A stretch of DNA of 64,000 bases, taken from NCBI RefSeq assembly GCF_003350325.1, contig NZ_QLYZ01000008.1:62001-126000 (forward strand). Reading direction: 5' to 3'. The notes beneath the pieces are model-generated. The model saw only the letters and a list, made by a program, of their open reading frames with translations. It had not been told where the DNA came from and did not search any database. Made by a program: the position numbers and the translations under genes. The DNA comes from Vibrio rhodolitus (lineage in GTDB: Bacteria > Pseudomonadota > Gammaproteobacteria > Enterobacterales > Vibrionaceae). Within the stretch, counting starts at the first letter, position 1. Each line of letters begins with the position of its first letter. This document shows positions 1-10,120 of the stretch, piece after piece.

Positions 1-764
1 CCAGTCCGGCTGAGGTATGCCTTTATTAAAACGAATCATACAATCAGGTCTGTTCGACTCATGTGTAAAGTCTTTGGAATTCACCCAAGTGCTTATTATT
101 CTTGGCTCAAAAATCCAGATAGTAGACAAGAAAAGCGGCGAAAATACCTTCTCGGACTGATAAAGCAATTTTGGCTGGAGTCAGGCTGTGTATGGTTATC
201 GAAAGCCATACCTCAAAGGTAGTGTCGAAAACATCATTGTTTCTAACAAGCTAGCCCGAGAGTTCAACCCGCACGCGCCCAATCAGTCATGGGTAACTGA
301 TAACACATACATCACAACGCACGAAGGCTGGCTGTATCGGGCGGTAGTGATGAACCTGTTCTCTCTGCGGGTACTTAGTTGGTCAATGAAAGCAGAATAA
401 CAAAAGAGCTTATCCTTGATGCTTTGCTGATAGCTATTTGGCGTCGTTCACCTATATAAAAAGTGCTCGTTCACTCAAGTCAAGGAAGCCAGTATACCAG
501 CCATGACTGGGGCTGTTTTTGAAACACCATGGACTCAAATCAAGTATGAGTCGCCGTAGTAGCTGTCACGACAATGCGGTAGCCGAGAGTTTTTTCCAGT
601 TACTCAAAAGAGAAACAATCAAACGGAAGAGCTATACCACGAGAGAGGAAGCTCGTATGGACATCTTCGAATATATTGAGATGTTCTACAACATTAAGCG
701 CCAAAATGGTTCCAATAGTCAGTTGTCGCCAGTAAAGTATGAAAACAATATGAAATCAAGTTAA
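1..764 (+). pseudogene. Decayed IS3-family transposase (OrfB), 5'-truncated by the window edge
   Basis: Translating this stretch gives successive pieces of an IS3-type OrfB integrase in changing frames. Positions 1-187 read as the helical N-terminal part (RYAFIKT, SAYYSWLKNP). Positions 188-400 continue after a frameshift with YGYRK, then jump to REFNPHAPNQSWVTDNTYI, so the linker of about 50 residues is deleted. Positions 400-518 contain further stops and shifts. Positions 519-764 hold the C-terminal DNAVAESFF and EYIEMFYN motifs. The first Asp (WVTD) and the Glu (AVAES) of the DDE triad survive, but the usual HSDRGSQY reads HSSQGSQY near 462-495, so the second Asp is lost. It cannot encode an active transposase. 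It lies next to the 3' end of the rhamnose operon. Confidence 0.9.
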
Positions 765-793
765 AGAGTGTCTACTGATTTGGTGGCTATTCA
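765..793. repeat. Probable right end of the IS3-family remnant
   Basis: Directly after the transposase stop the sequence reads AGTGTCTACTGATTTGGTGG. This resembles the terminal inverted repeats of IS3-group elements (TGTCTA followed by a GG-rich stretch). The left end lies outside the window, so the match cannot be completed here and the exact boundary is uncertain. Confidence 0.45.
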
Positions 794-812
794 CATTTGG
801 GCATCCCACGCA

Positions 813-1367
813 TCAATCAAAGCATCTAGATTGTTTCAATATAAGCCCATTCGCATCCTTGTCTGATAAACACACTTCTGAACCATTGATTAAAGGCCAC
901 TCAATTCCAAGTTCAATATCATCCCATATGATGCTATGTTCAGCATTAGGATTGTAGAAATCCGTACACTTATATACAAACTCAGCTTCTTCACTCGTTA
1001 CATAGAAACCATGAGCAAAACCTTCTGGTACCCATAACTGGCGTTTGTTCTCAGCAGAAAGGTAGACCCCAACCCATTGACCAAAAGTTGGCGAGTTGCG
1101 ACGAATATCAACCGCCACATCATACACTTCACCAGAAACCACTCGCACAAGCTTGCCTTGTGTATTCTCGGTTTGGTAATGCAATCCTCGCAAGATACCC
1201 TGTTTTGATTTGGAGTGGTTATCCTGTACAAAGGTGGTCGGCTTTCCTGTCACCAACTCTTCAAACCTTTTTTGATTCCATGTTTCCATAAAGAATCCAC
1301 GCTCATCACCAAACACTTGCGGTTCAATGATCTTTACCTCTGGGATTTCTGTTTCAATTACTTTCAT
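813..1367 (-). CDS. rfbC: dTDP-4-dehydrorhamnose 3,5-epimerase (RmlC)
   Basis: The 184-residue cupin protein performs the third step of dTDP-L-rhamnose synthesis, double epimerisation at C3 and C5 of dTDP-4-keto-6-deoxyglucose. Family hallmarks visible are FGDERGFFMETW near residue 20, QDNHSKS near 48, RGLHYQ near 60 (catalytic His) and WVPEGFAHGF near 112. Length is normal for RmlC. It is the last gene of the minus-strand rmlBADC operon and starts 2 nt after the rfbD stop, so it is probably translationally coupled. The IS remnant lies just beyond its 3' end. The product is cytoplasmic and supplies rhamnose to O-antigen or core. Confidence 0.96.
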   Translation of the reverse strand: MKVIETEIPEVKIIEPQVFGDERGFFMETWNQKRFEELVTGKPTTFVQDNHSKSKQGILRGLHYQTENTQGKLVRVVSGEVYDVAVDIRRNSPTFGQWVGVYLSAENKRQLWVPEGFAHGFYVTSEEAEFVYKCTDFYNPNAEHSIIWDDIELGIEWPLINGSEVCLSDKDANGLILKQSRCFD

Positions 1368-1369
1368 GT

Positions 1370-2245
1370 TTATCTATATGCCTGAATATTGTCTAATGCA
1401 GATCGCCAATCACTTGATTTTATACCGAAAGTACGTTCGATTTTTCCACAATCAAGTTTCGAGTTTGCCGGTCTTTTTGCTGGCGTGGGATACGCAGAGG
1501 TTGGAATTGCATTCACTTCTGGACACTGTGGTAAGACGTTATATTCCATCGCCTTACCAAAAATAGTTTTTGCAAACTCATACCAACTTACATGCGGCAA
1601 ACCAGAGAAATGATACGTTCCGTAATCAATAGCCTCACCTCTACCAATACATTCCGCAATATGAATCAGCGCATTAGCAATATCGCCAGCATAAGTAGGT
1701 CCACCAAATTGATCGCTCACAACCCCTAACTGATCTCGTTCAGTGCCAAGACGAAGCATAGTCTTCACAAAGTTATGCCCATTTTCGCCAAATACCCAAG
1801 CTGTGCGAAGAATAATATGTTTCTTACATAACTGCGCAGCTAACTCCCCCTCGAACTTACTCTGACCATAAACGCCTTGAGGGTTGGTTGAATCATTTTC
1901 TAGGTACTCACCATCCTTGTCACCATCAAAAACATAGTCGGTTGAGATATGTAGTAATGTGGCTCCAGTTTTCTGAGCTGCAATTGCTAAATTTTTCACA
2001 CCATCACGATTGATAGCAAAACAAACATCTGAATCTGACTCGGCTTTGTCCACTGCAGTATATGCTGCTGCATTGATAATAACCCTTGGCTGAAATTCAC
2101 CTATCAGCTTCACTACCGAATCTCGGTTAGTAATATCAAGCTCCTCGCGATCGAGTGCTAGTACTGTTATGCCAACCTTATTAGATAATTTATGAGTCAA
2201 ACAATCGCCTACTTGTCCATTACTACCAGTAATCAGAATCCGCAC
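1370..2245 (-). CDS. rfbD: dTDP-4-dehydrorhamnose reductase (RmlD)
   Basis: This 291-residue short-chain dehydrogenase makes dTDP-L-rhamnose from the 4-keto intermediate with NAD(P)H. The N-terminal Rossmann motif GSNGQVG is at residues 7-13, the STDYVFDG motif near 101, and the catalytic Tyr/Lys pair is in YGQSK near 126. The start is GTG and overlaps the stop of rfbA in a TAGTG arrangement, so the two are coupled. It is the third gene of the rmlBADC operon. Identification is clear from the whole sequence. Confidence 0.96.
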   Translation of the reverse strand: MRILITGSNGQVGDCLTHKLSNKVGITVLALDREELDITNRDSVVKLIGEFQPRVIINAAAYTAVDKAESDSDVCFAINRDGVKNLAIAAQKTGATLLHISTDYVFDGDKDGEYLENDSTNPQGVYGQSKFEGELAAQLCKKHIILRTAWVFGENGHNFVKTMLRLGTERDQLGVVSDQFGGPTYAGDIANALIHIAECIGRGEAIDYGTYHFSGLPHVSWYEFAKTIFGKAMEYNVLPQCPEVNAIPTSAYPTPAKRPANSKLDCGKIERTFGIKSSDWRSALDNIQAYR

Positions 2246-3132
2246 TACTTAAGTCCCTTATTTAGTTTCTCTAACACTAAGCGAGTTAAATACTGACCAT
2301 ATTCATTTTTCATCATAGGCTTAGCTATAGTCATTAGCTCGTCATCATTTAACCAGTTATTGCGCCAAGCTATTTCTTCTAAACAAGCAACTTTAAGCCC
2401 TTGAACATTCTCTATCGCTTGCACAAAAGACGATGCTTCATGGAGGCTTTCATGCGTCCCCGTATCTAACCATGCAAAGCCACGTCCCAGTAATTCAACG
2501 TTTAGAGAACCATCTTGGAGATACATATCATTCAATGTTGTTATCTCAAGTTCTCCACGTTGAGAAGGCTGCACCTGTTTAGCCATTTCGACTACGCGAT
2601 TATCATAGAAATATAAACCTGTTACCGCATAATTTGATTTTGGAACTAGTGGCTTCTCCTCTATGGAAATAGCCTTCATATTTTCATCAAATTCTACAAC
2701 ACCAAAACGCTCAGGATCTTTCACTTGATAGCCAAATACGGTTGCACCTAAATCACGAGACGCTGCTTGCTGTAATGTTTTTGAAAACGACTGGCCATAA
2801 AAAATGTTGTCTCCCAAAACAAGGCAGACACTATCTTCACCAATAAATTTTTCGCCAATGATGAAAGCTTGTGCTAAGCCATCAGGGCTTGGTTGAATCG
2901 CATATTGCAGATTAATACCAAAATAAGAACCGTCACCTAATAAACGCTTAAAGCTTTGATTATCTTCCGGAGTTGTAATAATTAAGATATCTTTAATACC
3001 AGCCAGCATTAGCGTTGAAATAGGGTAAAACACCATTGGCTTGTCATATATCGGTAGTAGCTGCTTTGATACACCACGAGTAATCGGGTAAAGGCGTGTA
3101 CCTGAGCCACCCGCAAGTACAATTCCTTTCAT
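2245..3132 (-). CDS. rfbA: Glucose-1-phosphate thymidylyltransferase (RmlA)
   Basis: The 295-residue nucleotidyltransferase joins dTTP and glucose-1-phosphate to give dTDP-glucose, the first committed step to dTDP-rhamnose. The nucleotide-binding signature [11 protein letters not shown] is at residues 6-16, followed by [23 protein letters not shown] near 107 carries the metal-binding Asp, and EEKP near 158 and WLDTGTH near 221 are also typical. Length equals that of the E. coli enzyme class. The start codon overlaps the rfbB stop (TAATG). Confidence 0.97.
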   Translation of the reverse strand: MKGIVLAGGSGTRLYPITRGVSKQLLPIYDKPMVFYPISTLMLAGIKDILIITTPEDNQSFKRLLGDGSYFGINLQYAIQPSPDGLAQAFIIGEKFIGEDSVCLVLGDNIFYGQSFSKTLQQAASRDLGATVFGYQVKDPERFGVVEFDENMKAISIEEKPLVPKSNYAVTGLYFYDNRVVEMAKQVQPSQRGELEITTLNDMYLQDGSLNVELLGRGFAWLDTGTHESLHEASSFVQAIENVQGLKVACLEEIAWRNNWLNDDELMTIAKPMMKNEYGQYLTRLVLEKLNKGLK

Positions 3133-4208
3133 TATTGCTGTCCCTGCTGAGATACGCCTAAGCGTCCACGTGTATAGGATCCATCAAGCACTCGGGTCCA
3201 CCACGGTGAGTTCTTGAGGTACCAAGTCACTGTTTTACGAATGCCCGATTCAAATGTTTCTTCAGGTTTCCAACCAAGTTCACGTTCAATCTTTGCAGCA
3301 TCAATAGCATAACGAACATCATGTCCCGGTCGATCTTTAACGTAAGTAATCAAATCTTTATAGCTTGCCACGCCTTCAGGCTTATTTGGCACCAGTTCCT
3401 CAAGTAACTCACAGATGGTCTTTACAACTTCAATATTGGCTTTCTCGTTATGCCCACCAATATTGTAGGTCTCACCAACCTTGCCTTCGGTGACAACCTT
3501 ATAAAGTGCTCTCGCGTGATCCTCTACGTAGAGCCAGTCACGAATTTGCATACCATCACCATATATAGGTAAAGGTTTGCCATCTAATGCATTTAAGATC
3601 ATCAGAGGAATCAATTTTTCTGGAAAGTGGTACGGACCGTAGTTATTTGAGCAGTTGGTTACTATAATCGGTAAACCATAAGTACGAAGCCAAGCTCGCA
3701 CTAGGTGATCACTGGATGCTTTTGAAGCTGAATATGGCGAAGATGGAGCATAAGCTGTACTTTCAGTAAACAGGGCATCTGTTCCATCTAAATCGCCATA
3801 TACTTCATCTGTTGAGATATGATGAAAACGGAAGCGGGATTTTTTAACTGTATCTAATCGATTCCAGTAGTGGCGTGCGGCTTCCAATAGCGAATAAGTG
3901 CCAATGATATTGGTTTCGATAAATTCGGCAGGTCCGTCAATGGAACGGTCAACGTGAGACTCAGCAGCAAGATGCATAACTACATCCGGTTGATGTGCAC
4001 ATAAAATTCTATCTAGCGCTTGACGCTCACAGATATCAACATACTCAAATACGTATCTCTCATTGCTCTCAACTTCCACCAATGAATCTAAGTTCCCTGC
4101 ATAAGTCAGCTTATCAACATTAATCACTTCATTTTGAGTGTGATGGATTATGTGTCGTATAACAGCGGAACCAATAAAACCCGCGCCGCCAGTAACCAAT
4201 ATTTTCAT
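3132..4208 (-). CDS. rfbB: dTDP-glucose 4,6-dehydratase (RmlB)
   Basis: This 358-residue extended SDR enzyme dehydrates dTDP-glucose to dTDP-4-keto-6-deoxyglucose. The N-terminal NAD motif GGAGFIGSA is at residues 7-15. [11 protein letters not shown] near 80 and STDEVYGDL near 132 carry family and catalytic residues, and [12 protein letters not shown] near 158 has the catalytic Tyr and Lys. It is the first gene of the minus-strand rmlBADC operon. The promoter must lie in the 298-bp region shared with the divergent ugd gene. Confidence 0.97.
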   Translation of the reverse strand: MKILVTGGAGFIGSAVIRHIIHHTQNEVINVDKLTYAGNLDSLVEVESNERYVFEYVDICERQALDRILCAHQPDVVMHLAAESHVDRSIDGPAEFIETNIIGTYSLLEAARHYWNRLDTVKKSRFRFHHISTDEVYGDLDGTDALFTESTAYAPSSPYSASKASSDHLVRAWLRTYGLPIIVTNCSNNYGPYHFPEKLIPLMILNALDGKPLPIYGDGMQIRDWLYVEDHARALYKVVTEGKVGETYNIGGHNEKANIEVVKTICELLEELVPNKPEGVASYKDLITYVKDRPGHDVRYAIDAAKIERELGWKPEETFESGIRKTVTWYLKNSPWWTRVLDGSYTRGRLGVSQQGQQ

Positions 4209-4506
4209 TGATAACCCTTAGAGTACAAAGTTGTAAGCCAGCTAACTACTATTATTTCGTTAAACGCTGGCATAGAAAGAAAGATAAGTAACCTAGGAAT
4301 TCTACTAAAATCGAATTTTGTAAGCGACATATTCATCGATTCCTTTTCCGCATTACACAGAAAGTTACCTCAAAAGCTTGATTTATACATGAGTTATTGA
4401 ATGATATAGTAGCAACATAGTCTGGTTTTATTTCAACTTGCAAATGTTAACATCAAGCAGTTGCCCACTATAAATCTTCTATCAATCAAAAACATAAGGA
4501 ACTTCT
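4209..4506. promoter_or_regulatory. Divergent control region between rmlBADC and ugd
   Basis: This AT-rich stretch of 298 bp separates the outward-facing rfbB and ugd genes and must hold promoters for both. I looked for a JUMPstart/ops element (GGCGGTAG core), common in front of polysaccharide operons, and did not see one. No strong -35/-10 pair stands out. An AAGGA ribosome-binding site lies about 6 nt before the ugd GTG. Confidence 0.5.
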
Positions 4507-5673
4507 GTGAAAATTGCCGTTGCAGGTACAGGCTATGTTGGTCTGTCTAACGCTATGTTGCTAGCACGAAATAATGACGTTATCGCTCTTGATATCTTGC
4601 AAGAAAAAGTTGATATGCTTAATCGCAAGCAGTCTCCTATTGAAGACGCCGAAATTGAGTACTTTTTAACCACAAAGCTACTAAGCTTTAAAGCGACAAC
4701 CGACAAACAAGAAGCTTATCAAGACGCTGATTATGTAATCATTGCAACACCGACTGACTATGATCCTCAAACACATTACTTCAACACTTCATCTGTAGAG
4801 TCGGTAATTAAAGATGTAATTCAATATAATCCTTCAGCAACCGTGATTATCAAATCAACCGTTCCTGTTGGCTATACCGAAAGAATCAAGCAAGAGTTTG
4901 AGTGTAATAACATAATCTTCTCTCCTGAATTTCTTCGTGAAGGTAAAGCACTATACGATAATCTCTATCCCTCTAGAATCATCGTTGGAGAACAAAGTGA
5001 TCGTGCAAAAACCTTCGCAAACCTTTTGATTGAAGGCGCCGAGAAACAAAACATCGATGTTCTATTTACCAATTCAACTGAAGCAGAAGCCGTTAAACTA
5101 TTCTCAAACACCTATTTAGCCATGCGTGTTGCCTATTTCAATGAGCTAGATTCTTACGCAGAAGCTCATAACTTGAATTCTCGCCAAATTATTGAAGGTG
5201 TTGGGCTAGACCCACGAATCGGTAACCACTACAACAACCCTTCTTTTGGGTATGGCGGTTACTGCTTACCTAAAGACACAAAACAATTACTCGCAAACTA
5301 TCAGGACGTACCAAATAACATAATCTCAGCCATCGTTGATGCTAATCGTACTCGCAAGGATTTTATTGCTGACTCAATATTAAGCCGTAAACCCAACGTT
5401 GTGGGGATCTATCGCCTAATAATGAAAGCAGGCTCAGACAACTTTAGAGCATCATCAATACAAGGCATTATGAAGCGCCTAAAGGCAAAAGGAATTGAAG
5501 TCATTGTTTATGAACCAGTTTTACAGGATAAGTTCTTTTTTAACTCAAAAGTAATATCAGATTTTGACGAATTTATTAAATTGTCTGACACAGTAGTTTC
5601 CAATCGCCTGAATGATGAGTTGAAGCCATATTCACACAAAGTTTATACTAGAGATCTGTTTGGTACTGACTAA
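4507..5673 (+). CDS. ugd: UDP-glucose 6-dehydrogenase
   Basis: This 388-residue enzyme oxidises UDP-glucose to UDP-glucuronate with two NAD+. The N-terminal dinucleotide motif is GTGYVGLSN (7-15). KSTVPVGYT near 117, [14 protein letters not shown] near 139 and the catalytic Cys loop in [14 protein letters not shown] near 249 are all present. The length equals the E. coli Ugd type. The start is GTG, preceded by AAGGA. UDP-glucuronate can feed the UDP-glucuronate 4-epimerase encoded at 18711-19715 and so yield UDP-galacturonate for the LPS. Confidence 0.96.
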   Translation: MKIAVAGTGYVGLSNAMLLARNNDVIALDILQEKVDMLNRKQSPIEDAEIEYFLTTKLLSFKATTDKQEAYQDADYVIIATPTDYDPQTHYFNTSSVESVIKDVIQYNPSATVIIKSTVPVGYTERIKQEFECNNIIFSPEFLREGKALYDNLYPSRIIVGEQSDRAKTFANLLIEGAEKQNIDVLFTNSTEAEAVKLFSNTYLAMRVAYFNELDSYAEAHNLNSRQIIEGVGLDPRIGNHYNNPSFGYGGYCLPKDTKQLLANYQDVPNNIISAIVDANRTRKDFIADSILSRKPNVVGIYRLIMKAGSDNFRASSIQGIMKRLKAKGIEVIVYEPVLQDKFFFNSKVISDFDEFIKLSDTVVSNRLNDELKPYSHKVYTRDLFGTD

Positions 5674-5758
5674 AAACTGCCGTAGAGAACTCCCATTAGT
5701 TATGGGATAAACTGTAATATATTACAATCACTTTACTTAATATAAATAGGCTCATCAT

Positions 5759-6697
5759 ATGATTATCGTAACCGGCGGCGCTGGCATGATTGGCAGCAAC
5801 ATTGTTAAAGCTCTAAACGATAAAGGCATCAACGATATTCTTGTTGTTGACAACCTTAAAAACGGGCGAAAATTCAAAAACCTAGTTGATTTAGACATCG
5901 CAGATTACATGGATCGTGATGATTTCCTAATGCAAATTATGTCAGGCGAAAACCTAGGACCAATTGAGGCAATCTTTCACGAAGGGGCTTGCTCAGCAAC
6001 AACTGAATGGGATGGTAAGTATGTGATGCTCAATAACTACGAGTATTCGAAAGAGCTTCTTCATTATAGCCTAGAACATGAGATCCCGTTCCTCTACGCT
6101 TCATCTGCTGCAACCTACGGCGGGACAGATAAATTTATTGAAGAGCCTGAGTATGAAGGTGCGCTAAATGTTTATGGCTATTCAAAGCAGCAGTTTGATA
6201 ACTATGTGCGCCGCATTTGGCAAGATGCAGAAGAGCATGGAGAAGTGCTCTCACAAATCACTGGTTTTCGCTACTTCAACGTTTACGGTCCTCGCGAACA
6301 ACATAAAGGCTCAATGGCATCAGTTGCTTTCCACCTCAATAATCAAATGAACGCGGGTGAAAATCCAAAGCTATTCAAAGGTAGCGAGCACTTTAAACGC
6401 GATTTCGTTTACGTGGGTGATGTGGTCGATGTGAACCTTTGGTTTATGGATAGTGGTATTTCTGGTATTTTCAACCTTGGCACTGGTAACTCTGAATCAT
6501 TTGAAGAAGTCGCAAAAGCGGTAATTAAACACCATGGAAAAGGCGAAATAGAAACAATACCTTTCCCCGAGCATCTAAAAGGTGCTTACCAAGAGTTCAC
6601 CCAGGCAGACTTGACTAAACTTCGCGCAACTGGTTGTGACCATGAGTTCAAAACTGTTGCTCAAGGCGTTGCTGAATATATGCAAATAATCAACTAG
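5759..6697 (+). CDS. hldD: ADP-glyceromanno-heptose 6-epimerase (HldD/RfaD)
   Basis: The 312-residue SDR enzyme converts ADP-D-glycero-D-manno-heptose to the L-glycero form, the donor for inner-core heptosyltransferases. The N-terminus [13 protein letters not shown] is diagnostic, followed by [14 protein letters not shown] near 74, ASSAATYG near 114 and the catalytic YGYSK near 139. It precedes the O-antigen ligase and core transferase genes, and its product is the substrate of OpsX and WaaF encoded in this locus. Two strong hairpins follow the stop codon, so it is probably transcribed mostly apart from waaL. Confidence 0.97.
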   Translation: MIIVTGGAGMIGSNIVKALNDKGINDILVVDNLKNGRKFKNLVDLDIADYMDRDDFLMQIMSGENLGPIEAIFHEGACSATTEWDGKYVMLNNYEYSKELLHYSLEHEIPFLYASSAATYGGTDKFIEEPEYEGALNVYGYSKQQFDNYVRRIWQDAEEHGEVLSQITGFRYFNVYGPREQHKGSMASVAFHLNNQMNAGENPKLFKGSEHFKRDFVYVGDVVDVNLWFMDSGISGIFNLGTGNSESFEEVAKAVIKHHGKGEIETIPFPEHLKGAYQEFTQADLTKLRATGCDHEFKTVAQGVAEYMQIIN

Positions 6698-6703
6698 TGC
6701 CAA

Positions 6704-6777
6704 AATGAGCGAGAGGATACTCACACTAACCTCTCGCCTCATTCCATGTAATGGTATCTTCTTATCTTCATTACATG
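6704..6777 (+). terminator. Two tandem hairpins after hldD
   Basis: The first hairpin pairs AATGAGCGAGAGG (6704-6716) with CCTCTCGCCTCATT (6730-6743), with one bulge. The second pairs CATGTAATG (6745-6753) with CATTACATG (6769-6777) perfectly. Neither is followed by a clean T tract, so they could be a weak terminator pair or mRNA-end stabilisers rather than a classical intrinsic terminator. Confidence 0.55.
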
Positions 6778-6869
6778 TCATAGTTCTGAACAGGTGAATA
6801 GCTTGGTTGACTCTCTCATGATAGAATCTATTTCATAGTCTCTTCTCTGTAACGCTGACGTCATTCCTC

Positions 6870-8108
6870 ATGTCAAAAAAATTTTTGTTCACAGAATCAT
6901 TAATTATTGCTCTACTTTTTCTTTCGCTACTTACTTCTAAAGTAGGGATCTACATTGGTCTTGCTGCACTACTCGTCCTGCAACTCTACTTGTTACATCA
7001 AAAGCACTCTCAAATAAACGAAATTCGACAAAAAATCCCGAAAATAGCGATTTTTAGTATTGGTCTGTTTTGTTTAGGTATTTTTGCAACCTTGCCGATA
7101 TCTGGCGACTTCAGTGACATTGGCAGCTATTTTCGTAAATCAGCGGTACTACTGTTGTTACCCTTGCTCATCATCAGTCTAATTCGGAACCACAATATAA
7201 AAATCGCACAACTTGCCGCAGTCTCAGGATTAATAATAGCTGCCATCTATGCCCTTATTCAATTCAAAGCGATAGGTGATACAACATGGAAAGGACAACG
7301 TATATCAAGTTTTTGGGATGTCGGACGCTGGGCTGAGATGCTAGGCTATTCTATCGCACTGTTAATTCCATATACTCTTGAAAGCCAAGCTCGCGCCAAG
7401 AAAAAGTGGTTACTTTATTCGTTAATTTTGATTTGCGTAATATGTTTATTACTATCCGGAAGTCGAGCACCACTTGTGGCTCTCGGGGTTTCAATTGGTC
7501 TTTACCTCGCAGTTCGAAAACCACGACTGGCCATTTTGAGCCTAGTCATTTTGGGGTTTATTTTAATATGTGCTAACTACAATTCAAACATAGCCACAAT
7601 AACCCACAGAATCACCAGCATTACCAACATCACTAATGACTATTCAAACATTGCTAGATTAGTAATGTGGCAAAACGGTTTAGCATTTAGCTTCTATAAC
7701 CTTGTGCATGAACCGAGTGTTTTCTTATTTGGTACCGGAATACAGAATATGGAAAGCCTGTATTTAAACTATTTAGATAGTATTCATGGTATTGCAAATA
7801 TAAAAGAACAAACACATGATCAGTTCTCTACTAGGGACATCCACAATACCTATATAGATCTTCTGGTTCGCATGGGGGCGATATATGCAGTCGGGTTTAT
7901 CAGCTTTCTAGTGGTTTTGTTTAGAAGCTTCTTCAATCAACGTCATAAAAGTCCTCAACTGTCCTATTCCGGCATGTGTCTAGTCATTACATTTTCAGTT
8001 ACTGGGATGTTCTATACTAGTGGTTTAGAATTTCAGTTTACCGTCATGTTAGCTTTTGCTGCGGCTTGTTATGCCTCCATCCTCAAGAGTACACAACCAA
8101 ATGAATAA
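6870..8108 (+). CDS. waaL: O-antigen ligase, WaaL/Wzy-C family
   Basis: This integral membrane protein of 412 residues has about ten to twelve hydrophobic segments and the Wzy_C-type region LLSGSRAPLVALGVSIGL near 197-214, followed by a large periplasmic loop (about 245-330) with DIHNTYIDLLVRMG near 326. These are the features of O-antigen ligases, which move undecaprenyl-linked polymer to lipid A-core in the periplasm. Its place among core transferase genes supports ligase over polymerase, but sequence alone separates the two poorly. It overlaps the next gene by 8 nt (ATGAATAA). Confidence 0.8.
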   Translation: MSKKFLFTESLIIALLFLSLLTSKVGIYIGLAALLVLQLYLLHQKHSQINEIRQKIPKIAIFSIGLFCLGIFATLPISGDFSDIGSYFRKSAVLLLLPLLIISLIRNHNIKIAQLAAVSGLIIAAIYALIQFKAIGDTTWKGQRISSFWDVGRWAEMLGYSIALLIPYTLESQARAKKKWLLYSLILICVICLLLSGSRAPLVALGVSIGLYLAVRKPRLAILSLVILGFILICANYNSNIATITHRITSITNITNDYSNIARLVMWQNGLAFSFYNLVHEPSVFLFGTGIQNMESLYLNYLDSIHGIANIKEQTHDQFSTRDIHNTYIDLLVRMGAIYAVGFISFLVVLFRSFFNQRHKSPQLSYSGMCLVITFSVTGMFYTSGLEFQFTVMLAFAAACYASILKSTQPNE

Positions 8109-8934
8109 ATGTACGTTTGAAGCTAGTGTAATAGTTTCTTTTTATAACAATGTTGACGCTCTCATATGTATTCTACGCTCATTAGAGACACAAGGAGACA
8201 ATTTTGAAGTGATCGTTGCTGATGATGGTTCTAAGCAAGAAAATGTCGATAAAGCATTCGAATACATAAAATCATCCCCAATACCTATCTCTCATGTGTG
8301 GCAAAAAGACTCTGGGTTCCGTAAAAACCGTATTCTGAATAAAGCTCTTAAACTATCTCAAAGCGAATATATTATATTTATTGATGGCGACTGCATTCCA
8401 CAAGATAATTTTGTCCGTGACCACATTAGTAATAAAGAAAAAGGGGAAATACTGAATGGTAGACGTGCAGATATAGCTTCAAGCTTTAAAGAAAAACTAC
8501 TTTCCAGCAAGCACCCTAATTCCTTTTTCAAAGATAATTTTGTACAGATTGCCAAAGCATATATTCAGGGAAGAGGAAAAAATGTAGAAAAAGGTATTCG
8601 TGTTACTAATCCAATGATTTTCAAAATACTAAACAATAAAAAGAAAGGCATCGTTGGTTGTAATTTCTCTGTGCATAAAGCAGATCTTCTAGATGTTAAC
8701 GGATTTGACAATCGATACGAAATTCCTTGCATTGGTGAAGATACAGATATCGAATACCGACTATTACAAAAAGGCAAAGTGCTTAAAAACTTATTCCATC
8801 AGGCTATCATTCTTCATCCTCAACATCCTGAACTGCCTCGTTTGCCTCAGGCGCTAGAATTGTTTGAAGAAACCAAGAGACAAGGAAATATAGTCGCTTT
8901 GGATGGCTACCAACAAGCCAACAATGTTGATTAA
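8101..8934 (+). CDS. Family 2 glycosyltransferase (LPS core)
   Basis: The cytoplasmic GT-A enzyme of 277 residues starts at the ATG inside ATGAATAA that overlaps the ligase stop; an upstream in-frame start would overlap more and is unlikely. Seen are VIVSFYNN near 10, the nucleotide-binding VADDGS near 40, FIDGDCIP near 96 with the DXD metal motif, and a C-terminal galactosyltransferase-like part with VGCNFSVHKADL and CIGEDTDIEYRL. Its acceptor and donor cannot be told from sequence. Translational coupling to waaL places it in LPS core or O-chain synthesis. Codon use is AT-rich compared with the housekeeping block, as is usual for such loci. Confidence 0.85.
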   Translation: MNKCTFEASVIVSFYNNVDALICILRSLETQGDNFEVIVADDGSKQENVDKAFEYIKSSPIPISHVWQKDSGFRKNRILNKALKLSQSEYIIFIDGDCIPQDNFVRDHISNKEKGEILNGRRADIASSFKEKLLSSKHPNSFFKDNFVQIAKAYIQGRGKNVEKGIRVTNPMIFKILNNKKKGIVGCNFSVHKADLLDVNGFDNRYEIPCIGEDTDIEYRLLQKGKVLKNLFHQAIILHPQHPELPRLPQALELFEETKRQGNIVALDGYQQANNVD

Positions 8935-8965
8935 ACACCAAACTATAAATACTTGGAGATAATTC

Positions 8966-10078
8966 ATGCCAAATTCAATTCTTCACATCTGCCTATCAAA
9001 AGGATGGGGAGGACTTGAAATGTACCCTATTCGCATCGGTCAAAGGCTTAAAGATCGTGGGTACAATGTATACGGGTTATGCGTAAAAGGTACACCAGTC
9101 GCCAAAGGAATGCGTGAGGCTGGCATTGAAACATTCGAGATCGAGAGTAAGACAACGCTTGTTGCAAATCAGATTTTTGCCCTTAACTCTTGGCTCAAAG
9201 AAAGAAGCGTCACCATCATACACAGCCACAAATCTGGCGATATTCTTGTTTCCGCGTTACTACACATGTTAATTCCTCGCTCTTCATTCTTTACTGAGCA
9301 CATGGGCAGTTCCAGCACAAAAAAAGATATTTACCATAAGTTACTATATCGTCATTTGAAGCGTATTTTTTCTATTAGTGATGCAACTTATAAGCGCAAT
9401 TTAGCTGCTCTTCCTATAACAGAAGACAGACTATCTCGCTTATGGCTAGGTACTGATATATCGGAAAACCTTATTTCTGATGAGAACGATATCTCTAACA
9501 TCAAAAAAGAAGTGGGTTTGGACATATCAGGACCAATCATCGGCAATATAGGCAGAATGTGTGATGGCAAAGGGCAGTTAGAACTCATTGACGCTTTTTC
9601 AATTATCAAGCGAAGCAATACAACTTCTCAACTTATCTTAGTTGGTGGGCTAAAAGAAAATGAAGGTGCCGATATTGAGTATGTTGAGCAGCTTACTCAA
9701 CGCGTAGATCAACTCGGTCTTCAAGATAGTGTTCATTTCCTTGGTTTTCGCACCGATACGGATAGAATGCTCGCAATAATGGATGTTGTATGTCTACCAA
9801 ATAGAAATGAGGCATTCGGTCTAACTGCGATTGAAGCTATGGCAGCAAAAAAGGCGATCGTTGCCGCTGACACTGGAGCCCTACCAGAAATACTCTCCAA
9901 TACCGCCTTACTTGCGCCACCAGATCAACCAGACTTGATTGCCATTCAAATCGAGCGTTATGCCAACGATGAAGCTTTACGTAAAGAAAATGCAAAAAAG
10001 GCATACTTACGTGCTCACACAGAATTTTCTATGGACGCACACTTGGACAAACTAACCCAGTTCTACTCTACCGAGTAA
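8966..10078 (+). CDS. Family 4 glycosyltransferase (LPS core)
   Basis: The GT-B enzyme of 370 residues has the N-terminal KGWGGLEMYP glycine loop near 12, the donor-domain start IGNIGRMCDGKGQLELIDAF near 191, and the EX7E motif in NEAFGLTAIEAMAA near 284. These are typical of GT4 retaining transferases. A good SD (GGAG) lies before the ATG. It sits between a GT2 gene and waaF in a run of co-directional core genes and probably adds a hexose to the core; the exact linkage is unknown. Confidence 0.87.
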   Translation: MPNSILHICLSKGWGGLEMYPIRIGQRLKDRGYNVYGLCVKGTPVAKGMREAGIETFEIESKTTLVANQIFALNSWLKERSVTIIHSHKSGDILVSALLHMLIPRSSFFTEHMGSSSTKKDIYHKLLYRHLKRIFSISDATYKRNLAALPITEDRLSRLWLGTDISENLISDENDISNIKKEVGLDISGPIIGNIGRMCDGKGQLELIDAFSIIKRSNTTSQLILVGGLKENEGADIEYVEQLTQRVDQLGLQDSVHFLGFRTDTDRMLAIMDVVCLPNRNEAFGLTAIEAMAAKKAIVAADTGALPEILSNTALLAPPDQPDLIAIQIERYANDEALRKENAKKAYLRAHTEFSMDAHLDKLTQFYSTE

Positions 10079-10120
10079 ACTGATACACTTAAGTCATCAT
10101 CTTAAATACTAATTTACATC

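Noticed and set aside
4209..4506. JUMPstart/ops element in front of the polysaccharide genes
   Set aside because: Looked for the GGCGGTAG core on both strands and found no convincing match.
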